From NCBI GenBank assembly GCA_900751785.1, contig CAADSM010000136.1, positions 1 to 33,204 of the forward strand: 33,204 bases of DNA, in the 5' to 3' direction. The notes beneath the pieces were generated by a model that saw only the letters and a program-made list of their open reading frames with translations, did not search any database and was not told where the DNA came from. Shown here in pieces: positions 14,609 through 22,734 of this stretch (its first letter is position 1; every line of letters starts with the position of its first letter). A program made the translations under genes and the position numbers. The DNA is from Lachnospiraceae bacterium. Lineage in GTDB: Bacteria > Bacillota > Clostridia > Lachnospirales > Lachnospiraceae.

Positions 14609-16591
14609 ATGGAACGAAAGAAACTTGTGAAATGGCTGGCGGCTTCGCTGGCTGCAGTTATGCTTGTGCAGGCTGCCGTCCCGCAGTATGCTGTATACGC
14701 GCAGGAGACAGATCCGCAGGAAAATGTTCAGGCAGAAGTTCAGGCAGAAGTTCAGGAAGAAGCAGCTGTTCCGCAGCTTCAGAACGGAACTGCGGTTATC
14801 CCGGCAGGAGCTGATGCAGCGGCAGTTAAGGAGATCCTGGGACAGGCTCTGGTGGCAAATGCAGACGAAGTGGATCTGCAGAGCCTGGAGTGGGAGTACT
14901 ATTGTGAGGGAAAGGATACTTCAACAGGCTGGACAACGAATGAAGCATGGGGGTCTGTCAATGGATTTACAAGTGAGAAAAAAGGAGTGTTTGTGACTAC
15001 GACTTATACTCATCCTGCTCTGGCGGACAATTCTGACGGCAGCTACCAGGTCAGGCTGGCAGGAACGGACGCTGAAGTCACACTGACGAAAGCTGCTAAA
15101 AATTCCTCGTCCATCGTTCTGAACGAAGGATGTTCTGTGAACCTGGCATACAACGAGGATCTGTCCATCGATTATGACAGGATGCGAGAGAATATTTTCA
15201 GCGCAGTCGTGGCATCCTCTGAACCGCAGCTCACGGCGGACGATGTGACGATCGAGTATTATGCGACGGCAGTCACCGGTTCTTTGGGAGGTCTTGGAAA
15301 AGCCTGGGTCCCGCTGGAGGGCGGTACATTCAATGCACTGAGATATCCGGCAATGTCGGAGGGAACGTGGAGCATCCGTATATCCTATGGAGAGAACGAT
15401 CAGTACTATGGTACATCGGCGGAGACAGAGGTAACTGTGGCTGACGGAAGATATGCAAGTACGATCGTTTATAAGGATGGCGCTTCCATTACATACAATA
15501 TGGATCCTGCAGTGATGAAGCAGGCGATCCTTGACAGTGCGATCGACTGGGAGAATTCTGTTCTGCCGGGACGTGACGTTGTGGAAACAGACGATTTTAC
15601 GATGGAGTACTATGGAACTGCATCCTCAGGCTCTCTGGGCGAGCTTGGAAAGAACTGGGTCCCGATTGAAGGAGGCACGGCAGCACTGCTGGACTATCCG
15701 GCTATGGGAGCAGGGGAGCAGCAGATTCGTATTTCTTACAAAGGAAATACAGAGTATAAACCGGTTTCAGACGTTGAAGGAACACTCTCTGTCAATAAGG
15801 CAAAGGTATCGGTAAAGGTAAGCTCTACAAATATTTTCGCGGATGAGGCGCTTCCGGAGGGATTTGTGACAACGGATCCGGCAGATGATTTTGATGTGTA
15901 TACACTTTTTGTGGGAGCGACCAGCGATATCTCTTCCGCTGTTTATCTGAACCTGCCCGAGCGCTATACAGACAATGCTTTCCTGAAGCTTCTCGATCCG
16001 ATCGTGGAGGCGGTTACAGGAAAATCATTTACGCAGATGCTCAATGACGGCGTTACCGTAGGTGAACTCCGTGAGCTGTTCAGCACGCAGGAGCTTCTGG
16101 AGCTTATGGATAAGCTGAATATTGACACAGGGACATTTGGCCAGATTCTTAAGGTGATCAATAATATGCCGTCACTAGTCGATTCTGTGAGGATTGCCTT
16201 CGGGACTCCGAACCGGGCAGGACTCTATACAGTTACAGCGATTACGGACAATGTCAACTATGAGACTGGCGTCGGTATTGGAATGGTGCTTGTAAAAATG
16301 CGTGCATCGGGTGTGAAGCTGACATGGAATCAGGAAATCCCAGGAGGAAAGCTGACAGCGGACCAGGCGAAGACATTTGATTTTGGTGTGATGTTATCTT
16401 ACAATGGCGATGTGACGATCTCACAGAGCAATGTGCATTTCCTGTACTCAGGCTTTACAAGCTCCTGGAGGATCTACTCCAGCACGACGACGCCTCCGAC
16501 AGAGCCGGGAAGCTATATCGTGACTGTTGTAACGCTGGGCGGAAATTATCTGGCGGCGCCGATCACAAGAACATTTACGATCACAGAATAG
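14609..16591 (+). CDS. Secreted protein with duplicated Ig-like/beta-sandwich units
   Basis: 660 residues; GAGGGAGGA lies eight bases upstream. A signal peptide covers 1-about 32 (cut after VYAQ or nearby), followed by a short VQAEVQAEVQEE repeat encoded by a 12-base tandem repeat. Two related units follow: one near residues 190-280 (DDVTIEYYATAVTGSLGGLGKAWVPL) and one near 296-395 (DDFTMEYYGTASSGSLGELGKNWVPI), each ending in a beta motif (IRISYGEN, IRISYKGN). A helical insert (about 450-520) and a C-terminal beta domain ending in ITRTFTITE complete it. There is no sorting signal or membrane tail, so it is probably released or held by other surface proteins. Family not recognised; Ig-like adhesin or matrix-type function is inference. 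Confidence 0.85.
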   Translation: MERKKLVKWLAASLAAVMLVQAAVPQYAVYAQETDPQENVQAEVQAEVQEEAAVPQLQNGTAVIPAGADAAAVKEILGQALVANADEVDLQSLEWEYYCEGKDTSTGWTTNEAWGSVNGFTSEKKGVFVTTTYTHPALADNSDGSYQVRLAGTDAEVTLTKAAKNSSSIVLNEGCSVNLAYNEDLSIDYDRMRENIFSAVVASSEPQLTADDVTIEYYATAVTGSLGGLGKAWVPLEGGTFNALRYPAMSEGTWSIRISYGENDQYYGTSAETEVTVADGRYASTIVYKDGASITYNMDPAVMKQAILDSAIDWENSVLPGRDVVETDDFTMEYYGTASSGSLGELGKNWVPIEGGTAALLDYPAMGAGEQQIRISYKGNTEYKPVSDVEGTLSVNKAKVSVKVSSTNIFADEALPEGFVTTDPADDFDVYTLFVGATSDISSAVYLNLPERYTDNAFLKLLDPIVEAVTGKSFTQMLNDGVTVGELRELFSTQELLELMDKLNIDTGTFGQILKVINNMPSLVDSVRIAFGTPNRAGLYTVTAITDNVNYETGVGIGMVLVKMRASGVKLTWNQEIPGGKLTADQAKTFDFGVMLSYNGDVTISQSNVHFLYSGFTSSWRIYSSTTTPPTEPGSYIVTVVTLGGNYLAAPITRTFTITE

Positions 16592-16693
16592 TAAATATGC
16601 AGGCAGGAGGAGAATAAAGGCAGCAGTTCGGCTGTTTCTTTTAGAGTAAGGCTGAACTGCATTGAATAAAGTGAAATTTCGCACGTTAAAGTA

Positions 16694-16722
16694 TTGCAGT
16701 AAAAAAGAGTAAGTGCTATACT
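16694..16722 (+). promoter_or_regulatory. Sigma-A promoter of the shikimate dehydrogenase gene
   Basis: TTGCAG (16694-16699), 17-base spacer, TATACT (16717-16722); the start codon is 36 bases downstream. Confidence 0.65.
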
Positions 16723-16757
16723 TTATCTACACGTTTACTTTCAGGAGGAGACTACCA

Positions 16758-17636
16758 ATGGAAAAAAGAATTAACGGACACACGAAATTATACGCTTTGA
16801 TCGGTTCTCCTGTGGGACATTCCGGTTCCCCTGCCATGCAGAATTACAGCTTTGAGAAGCTCGGTCTGGACTGCGCTTATCTTGCTTTTGATATTCCACT
16901 GGAGAAGACGAAGGACGCGCTTGATGCATTCCGCACCCTGCACGTGGGCGGATTCAATGTGACTATGCCGTGCAAAACGGAGGTGGCGCGGCTTGTAGAA
17001 CATCTGTCTCCGGCAGCAGAGCTGATCGGCGCCTGCAATACCGTAGTTGTGGAAGAAGACGGCACTATGACAGGCCATAACACTGACGGTGTGGGCTTCG
17101 TCCGTAATCTGAAGGAGCACGGCGTTGAGGTGAAAGGGCAGAAGATCGTCCTGCTGGGAACCGGAGGAGCGGCTACGGCGATCGCGGTCCAGGCGGCATT
17201 GGACGGCGCGGCGGAGATCGCTATTTTCAATCAGAAGGATGAGTTCTATGCGAACGGAGAGAAGACGGTCGAGAAGCTCCGCAAAGCGGTCCCGGGGATC
17301 AGCAGTGTGAGCATCAACGATCTTGGAGACACGGAACTGCTGAGAGAAGCTGTCAAGAATGCAGATATCCTGGTCAATGCGACACGGGCGGGAATGAGTC
17401 CGCTGGAGGATGTGATACCTGTTCCGGAGGATGTACTGCGCCCGGAGCTTGCAGTGGCAGATGTGGTATACAATCCGAGAGAGACACTGCTTGTCCGCAA
17501 AGCAAAAGAGGCAGGATGCCGCGCTGCGGTAGGCGGGATCGGGATGCTTCTCTGGCAGGGGGCGGCGGCATTTGAGCTGTTTACGGGACAGGAGATGCCG
17601 GCAGCGGAAGTGAAGGAAAAATTCTTTTCGGAATAA
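16758..17636 (+). CDS. aroE: Shikimate/quinate 5-dehydrogenase
   Basis: 292 residues from ATG 16758, with AGGAGGA eight bases upstream. It reduces 3-dehydroshikimate to shikimate in the aromatic pathway. Visible motifs: the substrate loop GSPVGHSGSPAMQN near the N-terminus, the catalytic Lys in GFNVTMPCKTEV, NTDGVGF with the catalytic Asp, the dinucleotide loop GTGGAATA and the C-terminal GIGMLLWQGAAAFELFTG. The residues after the second Rossmann strand (IFNQKDEF) resemble YdiB (FNRRDEF) more than classical AroE, so use of NAD(H) and quinate as well as shikimate is possible. It stands alone between its own promoter and terminator, away from other aro genes. Confidence 0.93.
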   Translation: MEKRINGHTKLYALIGSPVGHSGSPAMQNYSFEKLGLDCAYLAFDIPLEKTKDALDAFRTLHVGGFNVTMPCKTEVARLVEHLSPAAELIGACNTVVVEEDGTMTGHNTDGVGFVRNLKEHGVEVKGQKIVLLGTGGAATAIAVQAALDGAAEIAIFNQKDEFYANGEKTVEKLRKAVPGISSVSINDLGDTELLREAVKNADILVNATRAGMSPLEDVIPVPEDVLRPELAVADVVYNPRETLLVRKAKEAGCRAAVGGIGMLLWQGAAAFELFTGQEMPAAEVKEKFFSE

Positions 17637-17669
17637 AGCTGAATAGAGGACAAAGAGTTTTGGCGGCAG

Positions 17670-17728
17670 GACGCCGGGGCAGATGCAGACAGTATGAGTC
17701 GTGCAGATGCTCCGGCGTCTTTTCGCTT
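17670..17728 (+). terminator. Rho-independent terminator after aroE
   Basis: GACGCCGGGGCA (17670-17681) pairs with TGCTCCGGCGTC (17708-17719) with one G-T wobble, followed by TTTTCGCTTT. Confidence 0.75.
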
Positions 17729-17905
17729 TGCGGCATTTCAGCCTTGCGCCGGATCCGAGCTGTATGGCGGAACTGTTACTTCGATTTTACGACAAAATTT
17801 GAAAAAACTTGTAGCATTCTGCGGGGAAAAATAGTCTAATAAGTAGAAGCATATCAGAATGTGCAGAAGGAAACACATCAGATCATACAAACCAGGGGGA
17901 AAGAC

Positions 17906-18454
17906 ATGAGGGAGGCATCGGATACAGCGGCGTCCGCGGATGAGAGGACTGTCAGGCGGGCTATGCGCGGAAGTGTGGAGGCATACGGCATTTTGATCGA
18001 AGAACAGAAGGAATATCTCTATCGCACGGCATATCTGTATGCGGGGAACGAGGATGCGGCGCTGGAGATCGTTCAGGAGACAGTGCTGCGCGCGTTCCGT
18101 TCGATCAGGAAGCTGCGGGAGCCCGGCCTGTTCAGGAGTTGGATCACGCGGATCCTGATCAATGTGTCAAAGGATTATTATAAACGGGAAATGCGCTATG
18201 AGGCTGCGGCGGAGACAGAGGCTCCGCAGGAGGAGAACGGCGTTTCTGCAGAGGAGCGTCTGGATCTGTACAGGGCCATTGGCAGTCTCCCGGAGAAATA
18301 CAGGACAGTCGTGATCCTCAGATATTTTGACGAGCTTAAGCTGGATGAGATCGCATATATCACAGGGATTCCGAGGGGGACAGTATCGGCCTGGCTGACC
18401 AGGGCAAGACAGGAACTCAGGAACAGTCTGAAGGAGGGGTATCTTAATGAATAA
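17906..18454 (+). CDS. ECF-type RNA polymerase sigma factor
   Basis: 182 residues from ATG 17906, preceded by AGGGGGAAAGAC; the GTG at 17861 has no clear site. Region 2 is seen in YLYRTAYLYAGNEDAALEIVQET through FRSWITRILINVSKDYYKRE. Region 4 is seen in AIGSLPEKYRTVVILRYFDELKLDEIA, then the helix-turn-helix GIPRGTVSAWLTRARQEL. Regions 1 and 3 are absent, as in ECF sigmas. Its last codons overlap the anti-sigma-like gene by eight bases, and the third gene encodes an L,D-transpeptidase, so the sigma probably controls an envelope response. A GTCTAAT at 17834-17840 could be an ECF-type -10 for self-regulation, but no matching -35 is at the right distance. Confidence 0.93.
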   Translation: MREASDTAASADERTVRRAMRGSVEAYGILIEEQKEYLYRTAYLYAGNEDAALEIVQETVLRAFRSIRKLREPGLFRSWITRILINVSKDYYKREMRYEAAAETEAPQEENGVSAEERLDLYRAIGSLPEKYRTVVILRYFDELKLDEIAYITGIPRGTVSAWLTRARQELRNSLKEGYLNE

Positions 18455-19572
18455 ATGGACGGAAAAGATCCCGGTGCCGGAGAAACTGGACGAAGTGATC
18501 GCGGAAAGTATGGAGGAATTAAAAAGAGAGAGGCGGAGACAGCGCTTCAGGACATTTGCCGGTATGGCGGCCGGGCTGCTTGTCTGTGCCGGATGTCTCG
18601 GACTGGCGGCGGATCGGCTGCTGCCTGACGGAGAACCGGCGGGGGTGACCGGACAAGGGACTGAGGGAGAGGCGTCCGTTGACGGCGTGCAGACGCTCCT
18701 GGTGAAGGAAGAACCGGCAGAGGAGAACCGCACAGGCAGAGAAAACTGCCTGTATATGCAGGAGTCCGAAGGCATTTCGGTGACGGCGGCCAATGTGCAT
18801 CACAATGGGTATACCCTGTATATGACGGTGACCGTGAGAAGCGAGGAACCGTTTCCGGCGGAGTTTCGCGCGGATCTCTCAGGAGGGCTGTGCAGGATCG
18901 GCATCGAGTCTCAAGGTATTGCGGATCTTCAGGACGCGCGGGCGTCGGGGAATGAATTAGAAGCGGAGCCGGAGTATATGGATGGCAGCTTTCTTGACGA
19001 CAAGGACATTCCTTGGGACGGTGCGCGTGCCGCTTGGGGCGGACGGCGTGATAGGCGATGATTTTGTCTATGACTGGTCGATATGCTCTTTCTTTGCGGG
19101 AGAAGGAGAAGAGCGAGCTGCATTTGACGGAGAATGGGAGTTCCAGATCGCGGCGCCTGCGGATACGGGGCATACAGAGGTGCAGGAGATCAACGGCACA
19201 AATCCTTCGGGCGAGGGGATCGGATGTGTTATAAAGACAGCGGATGACATTTTTGCGCAGATCCTTCTGCCGGAGGGGGCAGCGGAGGACGAGTATACTG
19301 CGGTCATGTGCGATGCTTCCGGAGCACCTCTGAACAGGACCGGGGCGTACTGCAGGACGGAGAACCGGGATATCAGTACAGTATATATCTTTCTGTACAG
19401 GAGAGCGGAGTACGAGGCGGCTGCAGAAGACTACCTGGCAGAGGAGAGACGGGGAAACAGTGCGGCGGAATGGATGCAGTCGCTGAAGGAGTGCGCACTG
19501 TACAGTACGGAGGTCCACTTTGATTCGGAATATCTGAGCGTATTCCAGGCGGCATGGGGAGGAAGAAAATGA
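18447..19572 (+). pseudogene. Anti-sigma-like (DUF4179-type) membrane protein, frameshifted
   Basis: AAGGAGGGG precedes ATG 18447, which overlaps the sigma gene. The repaired protein is about 374 residues: a short cytoplasmic part (IPVPEKLDEVIAESMEEL), one membrane helix (about 33-52) and an extracellular part that starts with SVTAANVHHNGYTLYMTVTV, the pattern of DUF4179-type proteins found beside ECF sigmas. A +1 shift at about 19011-19012 breaks the frame: the first frame stops at 19061, the second runs to 19572. Removing one C from ATTCCTTGGG restores DDKDILGTVRVPLGADG. If real, the truncated protein keeps the cytoplasmic and membrane part but loses most of the outer domain, which could change sigma control. 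Its end overlaps the transpeptidase start (ATGA). Confidence 0.82.
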
Positions 19573-21059
19573 GAAGATACCAGAGGAAGAGACTGAGAAA
19601 GACAAACGAGGATAACAATGCAGAAATAGAAAAAAATGAGACAGGAGGGACAGGCAGAGCGTCTGGGGCTGGGAAGAAGGCGGCGCTGACCGCAGGCGCG
19701 GCGGCAGGGATCCTGGCCGCGGCTTATCTGGGCGGCGCGCTGTTCTTCCAGTTCCATTTCCTGCCCAATACCACGGTAAACGGCAGAGACTTTTCCGCCA
19801 GGTCTGCAGAGACGCTGGAGAGTTATCTGAGAGAAGAGGTGGAAGGATATGAGCTGACGGTCGCCGGAAAAACAGGGGATACAGACTTGATCCGGGGGAG
19901 CGAGATCGCTCTGTCCTATGAGGGAAATGCTGAGGCGGAAGAGCTGATGGAGGAACAGAACGCATTTCTCTGGCCAGGAGCCTTCTTTTCAGACAGCGTT
20001 TCAAGGATCGAGACGGGCGTAAAGTATGACGAAGCTCTTCTGGATGAAAAGATCCGGACGCTCAAGGCAGTGACCGGTGAACAGACAGAACCGGTATCTG
20101 CGGCGCCTCAGTTTGACGGCAGCCAGTTCGTCCCGGGACAGGAGCAGGAGGGAACTGCGGTGGATACAGAGAGCCTGACAGAACAGGTCAGGAAGAGCAT
20201 ATCGGAGCTTGATACCGAGCTGGACCTGGAAGAAGAGGGCTGTTATAAAGAACCAAAGTATACATATGAATCTCCGGAGGTGCAGGCGGCCTGTGATGCG
20301 ATGAATCAATACTGCCGGGCGAGCATCATATACGAGATGGACCAGCCTGTCGTGGTGGATAAGGCTTTGATATCCGGGTGGCTTACAGTAGATGAGAACA
20401 TGGAGGTCTCATTAAATACAGAAGCAGTGAGACAATGGCTGGCAGAGTTTGGAAAGCAGTATGACACTGTCGGGAAGACAAGGACGTTCACGACAGCGGA
20501 CGGATTGAGCGCAGAGGTGTCTGGCGGGACCTATGGATGGGAGATCGACGAGGAGGCAGAGCTTGCGGCGCTGACTGCAGATATCGAGAACGGCGCGTCG
20601 GACACGAGAGCTCCGGCGTACTGCGAGAACGGGACGGCGGCCGTGCACGGACCGCAGGACTGGGGCAGCACGTATGTGGAGGTGGATTTGACCAGGCAGC
20701 ATATGTGGTATGTGAAAGACGGATCCGTGGTCATGGAAGCGGATGTCGTAACGGGAAAGCCGACGCCGGATAAGGAGACGCCCCAGGGAGTCTACTCTAT
20801 TCTGGAGATGAAACGGGATAAGGTGCTCCTGGGGGACATCAAGGCGAACGGACAGCGAGAGTATGAAACGCTGGTCGCATACTGGATGCGGGTGACATGG
20901 ACCGGGATCGGTTTCCATGATGCGACGTGGCAGACTGCTTTCGGCGGGGAACGCTACAAGACGGCAGGATCGCATGGGTGTATCAATATGTCGTTGTCGG
21001 ATGCGGGGAGACTGTACGAGATGTTGGAGATGTACACGCCGGTGGTGATGCACTATTAG
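19569..21059 (+). CDS. L,D-transpeptidase (YkuD domain) with PG-binding domain
   Basis: 496 residues from ATG 19569, chosen because GGAGG lies upstream and the ATG overlaps the previous stop. A basic cytoplasmic start is followed by one membrane helix (about 36-58), then an extracellular peptidoglycan-binding-type region (NTTVNGRDFSARSAE and onwards, two units to about 350) and the YkuD catalytic domain (about 373-496). The active site is complete: GIGFHDATW with the first His and GSHGCINMS with Cys471. It makes 3-3 crosslinks or attaches proteins to peptidoglycan outside the membrane. Such crosslinks help tolerance of beta-lactams and envelope stress, which fits its place behind an ECF sigma. 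The gene ends just before the palindromic element at 21065. Confidence 0.93.
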   Translation: MRRYQRKRLRKTNEDNNAEIEKNETGGTGRASGAGKKAALTAGAAAGILAAAYLGGALFFQFHFLPNTTVNGRDFSARSAETLESYLREEVEGYELTVAGKTGDTDLIRGSEIALSYEGNAEAEELMEEQNAFLWPGAFFSDSVSRIETGVKYDEALLDEKIRTLKAVTGEQTEPVSAAPQFDGSQFVPGQEQEGTAVDTESLTEQVRKSISELDTELDLEEEGCYKEPKYTYESPEVQAACDAMNQYCRASIIYEMDQPVVVDKALISGWLTVDENMEVSLNTEAVRQWLAEFGKQYDTVGKTRTFTTADGLSAEVSGGTYGWEIDEEAELAALTADIENGASDTRAPAYCENGTAAVHGPQDWGSTYVEVDLTRQHMWYVKDGSVVMEADVVTGKPTPDKETPQGVYSILEMKRDKVLLGDIKANGQREYETLVAYWMRVTWTGIGFHDATWQTAFGGERYKTAGSHGCINMSLSDAGRLYEMLEMYTPVVMHY

Positions 21060-21064
21060 GAATC

Positions 21065-21292
21065 GGGGACGTAGTGAAATTGAAGTTGACTACGTCCCCA
21101 ATTGACAACAGCCCCGTCCCTTTTTGAATTTTGCCCTGTCCCCGATGAAAAATTGCACAATATACTGATGAAAATCAAGTGAAAATTCAATCTGGATTGT
21201 GTGATTTTACTATAGGGGACAGGGGTGTTTTCAAAAAGGGACGGGGCTGACTGCAGTTAGGGACGTAGTGAATGTGAATTTAACTACGTCCC
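21065..21292. repeat. REPIN/MITE-like composite palindrome
   Basis: Each end has its own hairpin: GGGGACGTAGT (21065-21075) with ACTACGTCCCC (21089-21099), and GGGACGTAGT (21260-21269) with ACTACGTCCC (21283-21292). Between them, a perfect 20-base arm (21109-21128) is inverted at 21230-21249, and CCCTGTCCCC (21134-21143) at 21215-21224; the centre is A+T-rich with AAAATTGCACAAT partly inverted. The whole of about 228 bases folds on itself. No ORF lies within. It sits between the convergent transpeptidase and murF genes and covers the last codons of murF. Confidence 0.85.
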
Positions 21293-22656
21293 AGAAAGTT
21301 TACGATCTCTGTGAACTCCATCCCGTGTGAAGCCTTTACAAGTATTGTATCATCCTTTTTCAGGACATCATTCATCTCTTTGAAGAAATCTTCTTTTGTA
21401 CTGTAATGCAGGATCTCCATCGCCGCGCCGTCCGCGGATTCCCGTGCGCCACGCGCGGTCTCGGCGGAAAGGCCTCCGATGCAGATCAAAACGCTGATGC
21501 CTTTTTCGGCAGCATAGGCGCCGACTTCATAGTGCATCTCCTTTTCGGATGCGCCCAGCTCGAACATATCGCCGAGGATTGCCACGGTCCTTGTGTCAGC
21601 GCAGGCGAGCACGTCGAGAGAAGACTTCATGGAAGCCGGGTTGGCGTTGTAGCAGTCATCGATGATGGACCAGCGCTCTGTCTCGATCAGGTTGTTGCGT
21701 CCGGCGATAGGAACGAGCGCTTCGATGCCGCGGGCCATCTCATCGGGCGTCATGCCAAGAGCAGTGCCGACGGCGATCCCGGCAAGCGCGTTGTACACCA
21801 TATGGCCGCCCGGGATGGAGATATGTGCGCGGAAGCGGGAATCCGGGGTGACGAACTCTGCATCTGTTCCCCGGAGCCCTTTGTTTTCCGTTTTCTCTGC
21901 GTGATAAGGACAGGAAGGATCCAGTCCGAAATAGACGGGAGAGACTCTGTTTTCCGGGACGAATCCACGCAGCTTGTCATCGTCTCCGTTGAGGATGATC
22001 GTTCCCTCTGGATTCATGTACTTGAACATCTCAGTCTTTGCCTTGAGGATCCCGTCGCGGGAACCGAGGCTTTCGATATGCGCCACTCCGATATTGGTGA
22101 TCACGCAGATGTCGGGGCGCGCGATCTTCGCCAGTCTGGTCATCTCGCCGAAATGGCTGATCCCCATCTCCAGGACGGCGATCTCATGCTCCTCCCTGAT
22201 ATTGAAGACGGTAAGAGGGAGTCCGATCTCATTGTTGAAGTTTCCCTCGGTCTTAAGTACGTTGAATTTCTGGCCGAGCACGGAGGCGATCATCTCCTTT
22301 GTGCTCGTCTTGCCTACGCTGCCGGAGATGCCGACGACACGGATATCCAGTGAACGGCGGTAGTGTTCTGCGATATCCTTGAGCGCCTGTTCGCAGGAGC
22401 CTACCTTGATGTATGGGTAGGGGACATCGCCGAGGTCCTGCTCGGAGACCGCGCAGAGCGCTCCTTTTTCCATTACCTGCGGGATGAAAGAGTGGCCGTC
22501 CACGCGTGCGCCCTTGATGGCGACGAAGAGGCTGTCTTTTTCAGCCTTCCGGCTGTCGATCACGACGCTTGAGACTTCCCGGTTTGAGAGGTCAGCGCTT
22601 CCGCAGTATGTACCGCCGCAGGCAGCGGCAATTTTCTGTAAAGACATATTTTTCAT
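21280..22656 (-). CDS. murF: UDP-N-acetylmuramoyl-tripeptide--D-alanyl-D-alanine ligase
   Basis: 458 residues, the usual MurF length. It adds D-Ala-D-Ala to UDP-MurNAc-tripeptide in the cytoplasm. Visible are the N-terminal substrate domain (VVIDSRKAEKDSLFVAIKG), the ATP loop GISGSVGKTSTKEM near 114-127, the central NEIGLPLTVFNI and EMGISHFGEM, and the C-terminal DDCYNANPASMKSSLDVL with AILGDMFELG. AAAGGA lies 11 bases before the ATG, and a second Met at codon 4 is an alternative. It follows ddl by 78 bases on the same strand, an obvious pairing since Ddl makes its substrate. The last three residues (GRS) and the stop are encoded by the palindromic repeat. Confidence 0.96.
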   Translation of the reverse strand: MKNMSLQKIAAACGGTYCGSADLSNREVSSVVIDSRKAEKDSLFVAIKGARVDGHSFIPQVMEKGALCAVSEQDLGDVPYPYIKVGSCEQALKDIAEHYRRSLDIRVVGISGSVGKTSTKEMIASVLGQKFNVLKTEGNFNNEIGLPLTVFNIREEHEIAVLEMGISHFGEMTRLAKIARPDICVITNIGVAHIESLGSRDGILKAKTEMFKYMNPEGTIILNGDDDKLRGFVPENRVSPVYFGLDPSCPYHAEKTENKGLRGTDAEFVTPDSRFRAHISIPGGHMVYNALAGIAVGTALGMTPDEMARGIEALVPIAGRNNLIETERWSIIDDCYNANPASMKSSLDVLACADTRTVAILGDMFELGASEKEMHYEVGAYAAEKGISVLICIGGLSAETARGARESADGAAMEILHYSTKEDFFKEMNDVLKKDDTILVKASHGMEFTEIVNFLGRS

Positions 22657-22734
22657 AAGTCAGAAAATCCTTTCTTTTTTCTCAATCTGCTTTACCTTAT
22701 CTTCATCAGAACGCTCCGGTTCCGGAGGCTGAGA

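Noticed and set aside
17760..17845. Autoregulated ECF promoter (AAAACTT with GTCTAAT)
   Set aside because: The spacing between the two elements is about 24 bases, longer than ECF promoters allow, so only the -10-like motif is mentioned.
18547..20004. Long open frame (485 codons) on the minus strand
   Set aside because: It is antisense to the anti-sigma and transpeptidase genes, is rich in Arg, Pro and Ser as expected of a shadow frame, and has no ribosome binding site or recognisable motif.
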